Source of the DNA: Flavobacterium segetis
Lineage (GTDB): Bacteria; Bacteroidota; Bacteroidia; Flavobacteriales; Flavobacteriaceae
Assembly: GCF_900129575.1 (NCBI RefSeq)
Contig: NZ_FQWE01000002.1
Span: 62,001-126,000, forward strand
Length of the DNA: 64,000 nucleotides
Direction: 5' to 3'
Below, piece by piece: positions 20,401 through 29,262 of this stretch. A program made the translations under genes and the position numbers. The notes beneath the pieces are model-generated. The model did no database searches and was not told the DNA's origin. It worked only from the letters and a program-made list of their open reading frames with translations. Within the stretch, counting starts at the first letter, position 1; the number at the start of each line of letters is the position of its first letter.

Positions 20401-20488
20401 CAAATTCGTTATTTTTAAGCGCCCCAACAATAGAACTACTTTCGTCTAGTTCTTCAACACTTTTCCAGTATTTTTTGTTTGATGACAT
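17432..20488 (-). CDS. actB: Alternative complex III iron-sulphur subunit ActB
   Basis: 1018 residues. An internal Tat-type signal (TTRRDFLKYVGFSTAAATL) is followed by a Cys (AAC) that could be lipidated. The first three quarters are a molybdopterin-oxidoreductase fold, which in this family binds no molybdenum cofactor. The C-terminal quarter is a ferredoxin domain with four cluster motifs: CTGCGACVIACHAENNVP, CQHCNHAPCETVCP, CVGTRYCANNCPYKVRRF, and CSMCIQM with a distant CSNACAQGAMKFG. It links quinol oxidation in ActC to the ActA haems. It begins 29 bp after actA. Confidence 0.96.
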   Translation of the reverse strand: MSSNKKYWKSVEELDESSSIVGALKNNEFVEEIPTDEFLGNIDALASSSTTRRDFLKYVGFSTAAATLAACEGPVNKSIPYVLQPEQIIPGIADYYATSVFDGFDFANLLVKTREGRPIKIDNNTIEGANFSANARIHASILSLYDSMRLKEPKIDGKASTWSSVDSKIKLSIADASAKGGQVVLFTNTLASPSTEKLISEFLGKNPNAKHVIYDAVSESEALDAFETVYGERALVNYDFSKASLIVSVGADFLGDWQGGGYAAGYAQGRIPKGGRMSRHFQMESNVTLSGAAADKRLAMSTANQKQALVHIYNIVSNSSVAVTLDPEFKAEVTKVGQQLKAAGSKGLIVSGIQDKNAQILVIAINQILSSDGFAKSGVRQIRKGSNIKVSQLVADMNAGKVHTLIMSGINPVYTLPNSTAFVQGIKKVKTSVSFSLKDDETASISTIAAAVPHYLESWNDLSIVKGNYSITQPTIRPLFTTKQFQDVLLSLNGETGSFYDYIKLNSSEIIAGSTWNQVLHDGVFVGSSVNISVGSADYNGAATTLAKSKSGKGLELVLYTKTGLGDGQQANNPWLQEFPDPITRVSWDNYLTVSKADADKYEMSNEIVANGGLNGSYATITTVDGLKLENVPVIVQPGQAVGTVGLALGYGRKSAMKEEMIVGLNAYPLYKNFDNIQNITLENAGGEHEFACVQGQKTLMGRGDIIKETSLEIFNTKQPEFWNKQPVVSLDHKEVEATTVDLWEPFDRSVGHHFNLSIDLNACTGCGACVIACHAENNVPVVGKAEIRRSRDMHWLRIDRYYSSEDTFAGDNERKENISGLSSSLSTFNEMEKAGENPQVSFQPVMCQHCNHAPCETVCPVAATSHSRQGQNHMAYNRCVGTRYCANNCPYKVRRFNWFLYNKNSEFDYHMNDDLGRMVLNPDVNVRSRGVMEKCSMCIQMTQATILKAKNEGRPVVDGEFQTACSNACAQGAMKFGDINDTDAVITELVADDRMYHLLEHVGTKPNVIYHVKVRNT

Positions 20489-20517
20489 ATATAAATATTA
20501 AAATCTTAATAAATTAA

Positions 20518-21855
20518 TTAATAATGGCATTTACCACATTCTAAACCACCCATTTGTGCGGCAGTTAATTTCTCAACACCATATTTTTTAGAAAGTTCCT
20601 CATGAATTTTAGTGTAATATTCATTTCCTTCCATTTTAACTTCTGTTTTTCTGTGACAATTAATACACCATGACATCGTCAATGGAGCAAATTGCTTTTG
20701 AATTTCATACTCTTGAACTGGACCATGACAAGTCTGACATTCAACACCAGCAACATTAACATGTTGTGAGTGGTTAAAATAAACAAAAGATGGCAAATTA
20801 TGGATTCTTACCCATTTAACAGGCTCAGTTTTACCAGTATACTTTTGATTCTCAGCATCCCAACCAACAGCCTTGTATAGCTTTTGAATTTCATTATCAT
20901 AAAAGGCCTTAGAATACTCAGGTGTAGCTGTGGTATCAGAAACTTCAGCAATACTTTTATGACAATTCATACATACGTTCAATGACGGAATACCCGAATG
21001 CTTACTAACCCTTGCAGAAGAATGACAATAATTACAATTGATTCCATTACTTCCTGCATGAATTCTATGTGAATAATGAATAGGTTGAATAGGCGCATAA
21101 TCTTGATCAACTCCTACTTGCATAAGAAAACCATACACAAAATACGCACTAGCTAAAAGCAAGAACACCGAGCTAATCAGTACTAAAAACTGATTACGCG
21201 CAAACGCTTTCCAAATTGGAGTCGTTGGAGTCTTCGGCGCAACTTCAATACCATTGGCTTTAGCTACTGTGGTTAAAACTTTGTTTACAAGAAAAAGCAT
21301 AACAACTAGAACTATCATAACCAAAGCTAGGGCGCCCAGAATAATGTTGTTAGACATTCCGCTATCTGCAGGAGCAGCACCAGGAAGAACTTCTGCACCA
21401 GCAACGGCAACAGGAGCTTCCATCTTTGGCTCAGATGTGTATGCAATAATATTATCAATATCAGCATCAGACAACTGCGGAAAATTAGACATTACCGCTT
21501 TATTATACTCCTCGTAAATTTTGATAGCCGCAGGATCTCCAGATTTAATCAATTCAGAACTATTTCTAATCCACTTGTACAACCATGGCATATCATGTCT
21601 ATTTATCACTCCTCTTAAAGCAGGACCAGTCGCCTTCGCGTCTAGTTTGTGACAAGCAGCACAATTTCCGTTAAACAATTCTTTACCTTTTATAGCATCG
21701 CCTGCACCTGCAACAGCAGGAGCAGCGGCCACATCGGCTACTGCAACAACAGGAGCTGCCTCCTGTGCAAATAAACTTAAAGAAAAAATTACCGATAAGG
21801 TCAAGCCTAAGAGTAATTTCCTTGTGATCGAATTATGGTTACCCACCTTTTTCAT
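20518..21855 (-). CDS. actA: Alternative complex III multihaem cytochrome c ActA
   Basis: 445 residues. After a signal peptide (LSVIFSLSLFAQ) and an Ala/Val-rich linker comes a mono-haem cytochrome c domain (NGNCAACHKLDAKATGP). A membrane anchor follows at about 170-195, a second hydrophobic helix near 225, and then a five-haem domain with CNYCH, CMNCH, CQTCH, CINCH and CGKCH. Six CxxCH motifs are present in total. The N-terminal cytochrome domain is an addition to the basic pentahaem ActA. It is the first gene of the operon and carries electrons on the periplasmic side. Confidence 0.95.
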   Translation of the reverse strand: MKKVGNHNSITRKLLLGLTLSVIFSLSLFAQEAAPVVAVADVAAAPAVAGAGDAIKGKELFNGNCAACHKLDAKATGPALRGVINRHDMPWLYKWIRNSSELIKSGDPAAIKIYEEYNKAVMSNFPQLSDADIDNIIAYTSEPKMEAPVAVAGAEVLPGAAPADSGMSNNIILGALALVMIVLVVMLFLVNKVLTTVAKANGIEVAPKTPTTPIWKAFARNQFLVLISSVFLLLASAYFVYGFLMQVGVDQDYAPIQPIHYSHRIHAGSNGINCNYCHSSARVSKHSGIPSLNVCMNCHKSIAEVSDTTATPEYSKAFYDNEIQKLYKAVGWDAENQKYTGKTEPVKWVRIHNLPSFVYFNHSQHVNVAGVECQTCHGPVQEYEIQKQFAPLTMSWCINCHRKTEVKMEGNEYYTKIHEELSKKYGVEKLTAAQMGGLECGKCHY

Positions 21856-21936
21856 ATTGTATAAATATTATCTACTAAAAATTGGCACAGTTTTTTCAAC
21901 AGTTTTACTGGACTGGTCCTTCTTTTAAAACTTGTA

Positions 21937-21944
21937 CAAAAATA
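21937..21944 (-). promoter_or_regulatory. Predicted -7 box of the act-cta operon
   Basis: Minus-strand TATTTTTG matches TAnnTTTG and lies about 80 bp upstream of the actA start. It is the only good match in the divergent intergenic region on this strand. Confidence 0.5.
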
Positions 21945-22041
21945 CGACTAAAGAACTATTCTTAAAACCCAAAAATTGTCTTAATTTCAATTTATATTTA
22001 TTCTAAATAACGCAGTCATACGTACCTAACTTATTATATAT

Positions 22042-22049
22042 TATTTTTG
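22042..22049 (+). promoter_or_regulatory. Predicted -7 box of the SPOR gene
   Basis: TATTTTTG, a TAnnTTTG match, 17 bp upstream of the ATG at 22067. Confidence 0.45.
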
Positions 22050-22066
22050 CGTAAAACAATCACATT

Positions 22067-22456
22067 ATGAGAAATTTAGCTTTAAAAAAAACTAGCTTAA
22101 CATTTATATTCCTTTCTCTTTCCTATTTTGAAGCAACGGCGCAAGAAGGCATCATAACTTTAAAACAAGATTCTAAATTTGAACAATTCCTAAATGAAAG
22201 AAGAAAAATCGTAGTTTTACCTACTATTAATGAAAATTACCAAATTCAGATATTCAGCGGTGAGAGCGATAAAGCAAAATCAATACTTGCGGAATTTCGC
22301 CAAGAATTTAAAGAAACAGACGGATCAATTTACTTTTTTACTCCGAATTTTAAAGTTTGGGTGGGAAACTATAAAACAAGAATTGAGGCTGAAAAAAATT
22401 TAATTACTATTAGAAAACAATACAGCAACGTGCTACTAATCAGACCTTCAAAATAA
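22067..22456 (+). CDS. Secreted SPOR-domain protein
   Basis: 129 residues with a signal peptide ending near residue 26 (YFEATAQ). The C-terminal half is a SPOR repeat: YQIQIFSGESDKAKSILAEF followed by VWVGNYKTRIEAEKNLITI. SPOR domains bind denuded septal peptidoglycan. Nothing besides the signal and the SPOR domain is present, so it is probably a small periplasmic cell-wall-binding protein. It is divergent from the act operon and appears to be transcribed alone. Confidence 0.85.
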   Translation: MRNLALKKTSLTFIFLSLSYFEATAQEGIITLKQDSKFEQFLNERRKIVVLPTINENYQIQIFSGESDKAKSILAEFRQEFKETDGSIYFFTPNFKVWVGNYKTRIEAEKNLITIRKQYSNVLLIRPSK

Positions 22457-22813
22457 GAACAGAAAATCTTTCTGCAATTGATTTCTATGTCCGAAATTAA
22501 AAATAAGCACAAACAAAAATAACATTTTTTAATTTTTAAATCTACAAACCACTTTCTACCGACGTGGTTAATAGGTTTAAAAATTTGCAATAAGCTCGAT
22601 AACCTTTTAGAGATCGAACAAAATCTTAAAAAAAAAATTTTTTTTTAATTTCACAAAGTATCTCGAGGACCAAATTAAGCAAAAGAATATTTATTTACAT
22701 CGCAAAAGCCTTATCATAATAAGTACTATCTTATTAAGTGATTAACTTACTAAAATAAAAAGCAACTATTTTATAAATGATTCTAAAACAAAATTATCAA
22801 AATATGATGATTA

Positions 22814-23020
22814 AAATTTATTATAAGAATTAAATTTTAAATATAAGCATGATCCAATACTGATAAATTAAAACCATTATTAAAACTGCGCTACCAATCA
22901 TTATAATCAGCTTGGTTGTAAAAACTTACTCCAAACAACCATCAGTCATCAACCCTTTTAAATCAAAATTTGTATTCCCTGCAAAATATAATTCCACCTA
23001 AAAAAGGAGAAATTCTGACT
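22814..23020 (-). pseudogene. Possible remnant of a small outer-membrane protein gene
   Basis: The gap between the SPOR gene and infB (22457-23110) has no intact gene. On the minus strand one frame reads GVSFYNQADYNDW, a stop, RSFNNGFNLSVLDHAYI, another stop, and NLILIINF. The alternating pattern resembles the last strands of a beta-barrel protein. No start, no clear family and several stops: a decayed fragment at best. The rest of the gap is AT-rich and shows nothing else. Confidence 0.25.
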
Positions 23021-23060
23021 ACTACCAATAACCCAATAAAAAGTTAACAAAAAATATTAA

Positions 23061-23090
23061 AACAAAAAAAATCCCGACGAATCGGGATTT
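23061..23090 (-). terminator. Intrinsic terminator of the rimP-nusA-infB operon
   Basis: Minus strand: AAATCCCGA, short loop, TCGGGATTT, then eight T. It lies 21 bp after the infB stop. Confidence 0.85.
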
Positions 23091-23110
23091 AATTAATTAT
23101 CAATTAAATT

Positions 23111-26026
23111 TTATTTTAATTTTTTCTTAATTGCAACCTCATGATAGGATTCAATTACATCACCTTCTTCAATATCGTTATATCCTTTTACTTGAATACC
23201 ACAATCATAACCTTTAGCAACATCTTTCACATCGTCTTTGAAACGCTTTAATGCTAAAAGTTCTCCTGTAAAGACAACTACACCGTCTCTAATAATACGC
23301 ATTTTAGCATTTTTAACGATTTTACCATCCATAACCATTGAACCTGCGATTGATCCCACTTTAGAAATTTTAAATATCTCTCGAATTTCAGCTGTTCCAA
23401 GAATTTCCTCTTTCATTTCTGGTGCCAACATTCCTTCCATCGCATCTTTCAAGTCATCAATTGCCGCATAGATAATAGAGTAGTAACGAATATCAATTTC
23501 TTCCTTATCTGCTAACTGTCTTGCATTTCCAGCGGGGCGCACATTAAATCCAATAATGATTGCATCGGAAGCAGAAGCTAACATAACATCAGTCTCTGTA
23601 ATTGCTCCAACACCTTTGTGGATAATATTAATTTGGATTTCTTCGGTCGATAATTTTGAGAACGAATCAGATAATGCTTCAACCGATCCATCAACATCTC
23701 CTTTAAGTATAATATTCAATTCTTTGAATTGACCTAAGGCGATTCTACGTCCAATTTCATCAAGTGTAATATGACGTTGTGTACGAACTGACTGCTCACG
23801 CATTAATTGAGAACGTTTAGATGCAATTTGTTTTGCTTCCTTTTCATCTTCAAAAACATTAAATTTATCTCCAGCCGTTGCTGCACCATCAAGTCCAAGT
23901 ACAGAAACCGGTGTAGATGGGCCTGCAATTGTTACAATATTTCCTCTTTCATCATGCATGGCTTTTATTTTTCCATGATGTTTACCAGCTAACATATAAT
24001 CCCCAACCTTTAAAGTACCATTTTGCACTAAGATAGTTGAAACGTATCCTTTACCTTTATCTAAGAATGCCTCTACTACAGTTCCTTGTGCTGACTTATT
24101 TGGATTAGATTTCAAATCTAAAAGCTCTGCTTCAAGTAAAACTTTTTCTAATAACTCTTTAACACCTGTTCCTACTTTTGCAGAAATATCATGCGATTGA
24201 ATTTTTCCGCCCCAATCTTCAACAAGTAAATTCATACCTGCTAATCTTTCTTTAACTTTTTCAGGATTAGCATTCGGCTTATCGATTTTATTAATCGCAA
24301 ATATGATAGGTACTCCTGCTGCTTGAGCATGGCTTATCGCTTCTTTTGTTTGTGGCATGATGTCATCATCAGCTGCAATTACAATGATAGCAATATCGGT
24401 AACTTGTGCACCACGAGCACGCATTGCTGTAAATGCTTCGTGACCTGGTGTATCTAAAAATGCAATTTTCTGGCCATTGTCTAAAGTTACTCCGTATGCA
24501 CCAATATGCTGTGTAATTCCTCCAGATTCTCCTGCAATTACGTTTTCTTTACGAATATAATCCAGCAAAGATGTTTTACCATGATCGACGTGCCCCATAA
24601 CAGTTACAATCGGAGCTCTAAAAACTAAATCCTCTTCTCTGTCTTCAACAACCTGAATTGCTTCCTCAATATCTACGGTAATAAATTCAACTTCGTAACC
24701 AAATTCATCAGCAACGATTGTTAATGTTTCTGCGTCAAGACGTTGATTCATCGTAACCATAATTCCAAGTGACATACAAGTACCAATAACTTTAGTAATT
24801 GGTACATCCATCATTATAGCTATTTCACCAACTGTTACAAACTCAGTAACTTTGATCGTTTTGCTTCCTTCATCAAGAGCCCTTTGTTCATCATCAGATT
24901 TCTGACGGTGGGTATCTCTTTTATCTCTTCTATATTTAGCCGCCTTAGACTTACCACCTTTACCTTGCAGTTTTTCTAGCGTTTCTCTAATTTGATTTTT
25001 AACTTCTTCTTCTGTAGGCTCTACTTTCGCAACAATTGCTGGTCTATTGCCTTTCACAAAACCAGGTCTTGCACTACGATTAGCATTAAACCCACCACCA
25101 CCTACATTAGGTGTAATCTTGTTAGGATTTGGCGCACCTGGAACTCCTGGTACGGCAGGTGGTCTCGGAGCTCCTGGCTTAGGAGCAATCCTCTTACGTT
25201 TATTTTTATTGGAATTGGCTGCAGCCGAACCTGGAGCTCCTGGTTTATTAGGAGTAATCTTTGGCTCTTCTTTTTTCTTTTTAGGTTTGTTGAACTGAGA
25301 CAAATCAATAACTTGACCTGTCAAAGTAGTTCCAGATAATTTCTGATACTGCGTAGTGATTGTTTCATCGATCGGTGCTTCATCTGCTTTTACAGAACCA
25401 TTTACCACTTCGGCTTTTGGAGCTACCGGCGTTTCTATTACAATCTCAGTTTTCACATCTTTTATACCAGCAATTGGCTTAACCACTTTCTTTTCAGGAA
25501 TGATTTTTACATCTGCAGGTGTTTCTTGTATTAGCTTTTCTACTGCAACTTTTTCGGAAGTAGCCACAACACTAATAGCGGGCTTAACTTCTTCATCCTT
25601 CACAACCGCAACTTCTTGTTTTTCAACTGTTTTTGTGCCTTGTATGACTGTAGGCTTCTTTGGATTGAGGTCAATTTTACCTACTTGAACTGGTCCTGTA
25701 ATAACTGCTCGCGCTTTTATCACTTCCTGTTTTTTCAGTCGATCCTCCTCGATCTTACGTTTATCTTCAATTTCTTTTTCGCGTTCTAAACGCAAAGCCT
25801 CTTTTTCCTTTCTTTTTTCTTCTCCTACTTCTTTAGAAGCTTCCTTATTCCCTTTGTCACCAGCAAACTGACCGCACAAGACATTGTATATATCATCAGA
25901 AATTTTTGCGTTCGGGTTTGCTTCAATAGCAATTCCATTATCTTTTAGATAATCCACAGCTCTTTCTAAAGAAATATTCAATTCCCTCAAAACTTTGTTT
26001 ATTCTAATAATTCTCTCTTCAGACAT
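23111..26026 (-). CDS. infB: Translation initiation factor IF-2
   Basis: 971 residues. The N-terminal IF2N domain ([20 protein letters not shown]) is followed by a long low-complexity region rich in Lys, Glu, Pro and Ala (about 70-370). The GTPase domain then carries G1 [21 protein letters not shown] and NKID, followed by the beta-barrel and C-terminal fMet-tRNA-binding domains. IF-2 places initiator tRNA on the 30S subunit and promotes subunit joining. It is the third gene of the conserved rimP-nusA-infB operon, 111 bp after nusA. Confidence 0.98.
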   Translation of the reverse strand: MSEERIIRINKVLRELNISLERAVDYLKDNGIAIEANPNAKISDDIYNVLCGQFAGDKGNKEASKEVGEEKRKEKEALRLEREKEIEDKRKIEEDRLKKQEVIKARAVITGPVQVGKIDLNPKKPTVIQGTKTVEKQEVAVVKDEEVKPAISVVATSEKVAVEKLIQETPADVKIIPEKKVVKPIAGIKDVKTEIVIETPVAPKAEVVNGSVKADEAPIDETITTQYQKLSGTTLTGQVIDLSQFNKPKKKKEEPKITPNKPGAPGSAAANSNKNKRKRIAPKPGAPRPPAVPGVPGAPNPNKITPNVGGGGFNANRSARPGFVKGNRPAIVAKVEPTEEEVKNQIRETLEKLQGKGGKSKAAKYRRDKRDTHRQKSDDEQRALDEGSKTIKVTEFVTVGEIAIMMDVPITKVIGTCMSLGIMVTMNQRLDAETLTIVADEFGYEVEFITVDIEEAIQVVEDREEDLVFRAPIVTVMGHVDHGKTSLLDYIRKENVIAGESGGITQHIGAYGVTLDNGQKIAFLDTPGHEAFTAMRARGAQVTDIAIIVIAADDDIMPQTKEAISHAQAAGVPIIFAINKIDKPNANPEKVKERLAGMNLLVEDWGGKIQSHDISAKVGTGVKELLEKVLLEAELLDLKSNPNKSAQGTVVEAFLDKGKGYVSTILVQNGTLKVGDYMLAGKHHGKIKAMHDERGNIVTIAGPSTPVSVLGLDGAATAGDKFNVFEDEKEAKQIASKRSQLMREQSVRTQRHITLDEIGRRIALGQFKELNIILKGDVDGSVEALSDSFSKLSTEEIQINIIHKGVGAITETDVMLASASDAIIIGFNVRPAGNARQLADKEEIDIRYYSIIYAAIDDLKDAMEGMLAPEMKEEILGTAEIREIFKISKVGSIAGSMVMDGKIVKNAKMRIIRDGVVVFTGELLALKRFKDDVKDVAKGYDCGIQVKGYNDIEEGDVIESYHEVAIKKKLK

Positions 26027-26137
26027 AAAACCTTTTTATTATTACCTTTTTTGTTATTCCTCACTTTACTTTAACTCAATACCTATTGAATTAAATTTTA
26101 TTGTAAAATGGCATGTATATAGTTGAAGAATTGTTGA

Positions 26138-27391
26138 CTAACTGTCAAATTCTTCTTTTAATATTCTCATTACATCTAAAATCGTTTCCTCTTCTAGGTC
26201 TGTTCTTCTCACTAAATCATCTACATCTTGCTTCAAAATACTTTTAGCAGTATCTAAACCAATTTTTGCAAACTCTTCAATAACCCAGTCTTCAATTTCA
26301 TCTGAAAACTCAGTTAACTCAACATCATCCTCATCAGCGGTTGCACCAGCAACATCTCCTTCTCGAATGACATCTAGCTCATAACCAGTTAGCAAACCAG
26401 CTAATTTAATATTATGTCCACCACGACCAATTGCTTTTGAAACCTCTTCCAATTTCAAAAAAACTTCTGCTCTTTTCGTTTCTTCATTTATTTTAATTGA
26501 AGACACCTTAGCTGGACTTAAAGCTCTGGTAATAAACAATTGAATATTACTAGTATAATTGATAACATCAATATTTTCATTTCCTAATTCTCGAACAATA
26601 CCATGAATACGCGAACCTTTCATTCCCACACATGCTCCAACAGGATCAATCCTATCATCATAAGAATCTACAGCTACTTTTGCTTTCTCACCTGGGATTC
26701 TCACGACTTTTTTAACCATAATTAAACCGTCAAAAACTTCTGGAATTTCTTGTTCAAACAACTTTTCTAAAAACTTCTCAGAAGTTCTAGACATGATAAT
26801 TTGAGGTTTGTTTCCTTTTAATTCAACGCTTTCAATAATTCCTCTAACATTGTCACCTTTACGGAAAAAGTCGGAAGGAATTTGTTTCTCCTTTGGTAAT
26901 ATTATTTCATTACCTTCATCATCAACTAAGATAACAACTCTAGGACGGACATGATGCACTTCAGCTGTGTAAATGTCACCTACTAAATCTTTAAATTGTT
27001 TGTAAAGATTAGTATTATCGTGCTCATGAATTTTAGAAATTAAATTTTGTCGCAAAGCCAATATTGCTCTTCTTCCAAGATCAATCAATTTTACTTCTTC
27101 AGAAACTTCTTCCCCGATTTCAAAATCCGGCTCTATTTTTCTAGCGTCAGTCAAAGTTATTTCTAAGTGATCTAAATCTAAGTCGTCATCAGCAACGATT
27201 ACTCTTCTTTGCCAAATCTCCATATCTCCTTTATCAGGATTTATAATGATATCGAAATTATCATCTGATCCGTATTTTTTTTTCAATGCATTTCTAAATA
27301 CATCTTCTAAAATTGCCATAAGCGTTACACGATCAATAAGTTTATCATCTTTAAACTCTGAGAATGAATCGATTAATGCTAAGTTTTCCAT
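26138..27391 (-). CDS. nusA: Transcription termination/antitermination factor NusA
   Basis: 417 residues. The N-terminal RNA-polymerase-binding domain (ENLALIDSFSEFKDDK) is followed by an S1 domain at about 130-200 and two KH domains (GACVGMKGSRIHGIVRELG, AIGRGGHNIKLAG). It ends in an acidic tail without the extra repeats of the Escherichia coli protein. NusA controls pausing, termination and antitermination. It lies 13 bp after rimP. The leader hairpin upstream of rimP may be a point of feedback by NusA itself, which is inference. Confidence 0.97.
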   Translation of the reverse strand: MENLALIDSFSEFKDDKLIDRVTLMAILEDVFRNALKKKYGSDDNFDIIINPDKGDMEIWQRRVIVADDDLDLDHLEITLTDARKIEPDFEIGEEVSEEVKLIDLGRRAILALRQNLISKIHEHDNTNLYKQFKDLVGDIYTAEVHHVRPRVVILVDDEGNEIILPKEKQIPSDFFRKGDNVRGIIESVELKGNKPQIIMSRTSEKFLEKLFEQEIPEVFDGLIMVKKVVRIPGEKAKVAVDSYDDRIDPVGACVGMKGSRIHGIVRELGNENIDVINYTSNIQLFITRALSPAKVSSIKINEETKRAEVFLKLEEVSKAIGRGGHNIKLAGLLTGYELDVIREGDVAGATADEDDVELTEFSDEIEDWVIEEFAKIGLDTAKSILKQDVDDLVRRTDLEEETILDVMRILKEEFDS

Positions 27392-27404
27392 GCGAATTCT
27401 TTAA

Positions 27405-27869
27405 TTAAAATGTTACTGTAACAATTGCTTCTTTTATACTTCCGTAAGGTAATTTCAATTCTTTTTGAACCGTCTCTTTACCTTTTCCTATTTTTTTTGG
27501 CTCTCTTGCTTCCCACGACAAAATTACAAAATCATTATCAGCATCAACTAGTTCTGCTTCAATAATTTCTAAATCAGTTTTAACAATCAAAGTACGCCCT
27601 ATATTTTTCTTATACTGCCTAATCAATTTTAATGGCGATCCCACTCCAACTGACGCCACTTCTAAACTGTAATCTTGCTCCTCTCGATCTAAATGAGCAT
27701 CTAGAAAACGACTAACATCAATACAATCCTGTAAAGCAACGCCATTATCGCCGTCCAAATTTACTGTAACTTTAAAAGCATCAGTGATAATGAGGTCAAT
27801 TAAAAAGATGGTTGGCTTTTCTAAAAGACAGTCAGTCAATGCCGAATTTACTTTTTCTTTAAATGTCAT
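27405..27869 (-). CDS. rimP: Ribosome maturation factor RimP
   Basis: 154 residues. The N-terminal alpha/beta domain has the family motif [24 protein letters not shown], shifted toward SVGVGSPL from the common SPGLDRPL. The C-terminal domain has [16 protein letters not shown]. RimP assists 30S subunit maturation. It is the first gene of its operon and has a strong hairpin between the promoter and its ATG. Confidence 0.93.
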   Translation of the reverse strand: MTFKEKVNSALTDCLLEKPTIFLIDLIITDAFKVTVNLDGDNGVALQDCIDVSRFLDAHLDREEQDYSLEVASVGVGSPLKLIRQYKKNIGRTLIVKTDLEIIEAELVDADNDFVILSWEAREPKKIGKGKETVQKELKLPYGSIKEAIVTVTF

Positions 27870-27878
27870 AATTTTTAT

Positions 27879-27905
27879 AAAAAGAGGGGACTTAGTAGTC
27901 CCCTC
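27879..27905 (-). promoter_or_regulatory. Terminator-like hairpin in the rimP leader (possible attenuator)
   Basis: GAGGGGACT (27884-27892) pairs perfectly with AGTCCCCTC (27897-27905) around a 4-base loop. On the minus strand it is followed by five T, then ATAAAAATT and the rimP ATG, 14 bp from the base of the stem. No minus-strand gene lies upstream that it could terminate, so it belongs to the rimP transcript. Confidence 0.7.
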
Positions 27906-27933
27906 ATTATCTAGATTTTAATAAATAACGGTG

Positions 27934-27941
27934 CAAAGATA
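27934..27941 (-). promoter_or_regulatory. Predicted -7 box of the rimP-nusA-infB operon
   Basis: Minus-strand TATCTTTG, a full TAnnTTTG match, about 65 bp before the rimP ATG. Transcription from here would pass through the leader hairpin at 27884-27905. Confidence 0.6.
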
Positions 27942-28047
27942 GTGTTTTTTTTCATAAACTAAAATATTCAGTTGCCGTAAAATAAATTCATACCTTTATT
28001 AAGCTAAAAATTTCAAATTTTTTAATTTCATTTAACCCTTTTTATTT

Positions 28048-28872
28048 ATGAAACGTATTTTAGTTCCTAGTGATTTTTCTCAATATGCCGAAATTGCTCT
28101 CCAGACAGCTGCTTTAATTGCAAAAAAAAACAAAGCGGAAATATTTTTAATTCATTTACTAGAAATGCCAAGTGAAACACAGTATGAACTATCAAATGAA
28201 GTTGCTACTCCTGCACTTGTATCACTGACTGAAAAAGCTAAAAAACAACTCACAAAAATAGTTTCGCAAGATTATTTACAAGGAATCACTATCTACCATT
28301 CAGTACAAATCGAAAAAGCGTCCAGCGGAATTCTTTCCTTTTCTTCAAAAAACAAAATCGATTTCATCATAATGGGTTCTAATGGAACCTCAGGAATTGA
28401 GGAAATATTAATTGGCTCTAATGCCGAAAAAGTAGTGCGACTTTCAAATGTTCCTGTCTTAATCGTCAAAAATAATATCGACGTCTATAAATTTGACAAT
28501 TTTGTTTTTGCATCTGACTTCTCGAAAGGCATAAAAAAACCATTTAAGAAAATGCTACAATTTTCAGAAATATTTGATGCGACACTTTCACTAGTAATGA
28601 TATGTACGCCAAATAGTTTTAAAACTACCATTGAGGCTGAAAAAACAATGAATAAGTTTGTTAAAAAACACGATATTAGAAATTACTCGTTACATATTTT
28701 TAATGACACTAATGTCGAGAATGGCATTATTAACTTCTCCAAAAAAGAGAATGCGAACTTAATTGGAATATGTACGCACGGAAGAACGGGATTAGCTCAT
28801 TTTTTTAATGGAAGCATCAGCGAAGACATCGTGAATCATAGTTCTTTACCAGTAATTACTTTTAAAATTTAA
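28048..28872 (+). CDS. Tandem universal stress protein
   Basis: 274 residues made of two UspA domains. The first (MKRILVPSDFSQYAEIALQT) keeps the nucleotide-loop pattern IIMGSNGTSGIEEILIGSNA with PVLIV. The second starts near residue 150 (FVFASDFSKGIKKPFKKM) and ends IGICTHGRTGLAHFFNGSI. Tandem Usp proteins are common in Bacteroidota and often bind ATP; their targets are mostly unknown. It is monocistronic and divergent from rimP. Confidence 0.9.
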   Translation: MKRILVPSDFSQYAEIALQTAALIAKKNKAEIFLIHLLEMPSETQYELSNEVATPALVSLTEKAKKQLTKIVSQDYLQGITIYHSVQIEKASSGILSFSSKNKIDFIIMGSNGTSGIEEILIGSNAEKVVRLSNVPVLIVKNNIDVYKFDNFVFASDFSKGIKKPFKKMLQFSEIFDATLSLVMICTPNSFKTTIEAEKTMNKFVKKHDIRNYSLHIFNDTNVENGIINFSKKENANLIGICTHGRTGLAHFFNGSISEDIVNHSSLPVITFKI

Positions 28873-28924
28873 TATTTCTGATTTGTAATATAGAACGTTT
28901 TCGATTTAAAAAATTTACTCCATA

Positions 28925-28953
28925 AAAAAACCCCTCTACTTGAGGGGTTTTCT
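28925..28953 (-). terminator. Terminator after tRNA-Gln, possibly bidirectional
   Basis: CCCCTC and GAGGGG pair around a 5-base loop, with a T run on the minus strand. It directly follows the 3' end of the tRNA and could also stop transcription from the Usp gene. Confidence 0.8.
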
Positions 28954-28954
28954 G

Positions 28955-29025
28955 TTGGTCTACTAGGACTCGAACCTAGAAAGACTGCACCAAAAACAGT
29001 TGTGTTACCATTACACCATAGACCA
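28955..29025 (-). tRNA. tRNA-Gln (anticodon TTG)
   Basis: A 71-nt cloverleaf: acceptor TGGTCTA/TAGACCA, D arm GTGT/ACAC, anticodon stem ACTGT/GCAGT with loop TTTTGGT, and T arm CTAGG/CCTAG with loop TTCGAGT. The anticodon TTG reads CAA/CAG. The 3' CCA is not encoded. Confidence 0.96.
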
Positions 29026-29262
29026 GCATTGCTGCTAAGCGAGTGCAAATCTATAATAAATTTTAGTTTGTACAAACTTTTTTAATCATTTTTTAAAAAA
29101 ATGATCGTCTTTTTTAAAATTGACATTTTAAATATTACAAAAACTATTAACAATCAAGGGTTTATTAAATTACTTTAGTTTTCGAGAAAATTTTGTTAAT
29201 GACTACAACCTTAAACAAAAAAACATTTTCTTTGCAATTGATAAAAAATTAAAATTTAGTAC

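Noticed and set aside
17432..20488. Active molybdenum oxidoreductase
   Set aside because: Gene order and the C-terminal ferredoxin domain identify ActB of alternative complex III, whose molybdopterin fold carries no cofactor.
24992..25688. Low-complexity frames opposite the infB N-terminal region
   Set aside because: They mirror the Pro/Lys/Ala-rich linker of IF-2 and have no start signals or family features.
28869..29075. 68-residue frame across the tRNA-Gln region
   Set aside because: It is antisense-free noise covering the tRNA and its terminator; the tRNA fold is unambiguous.
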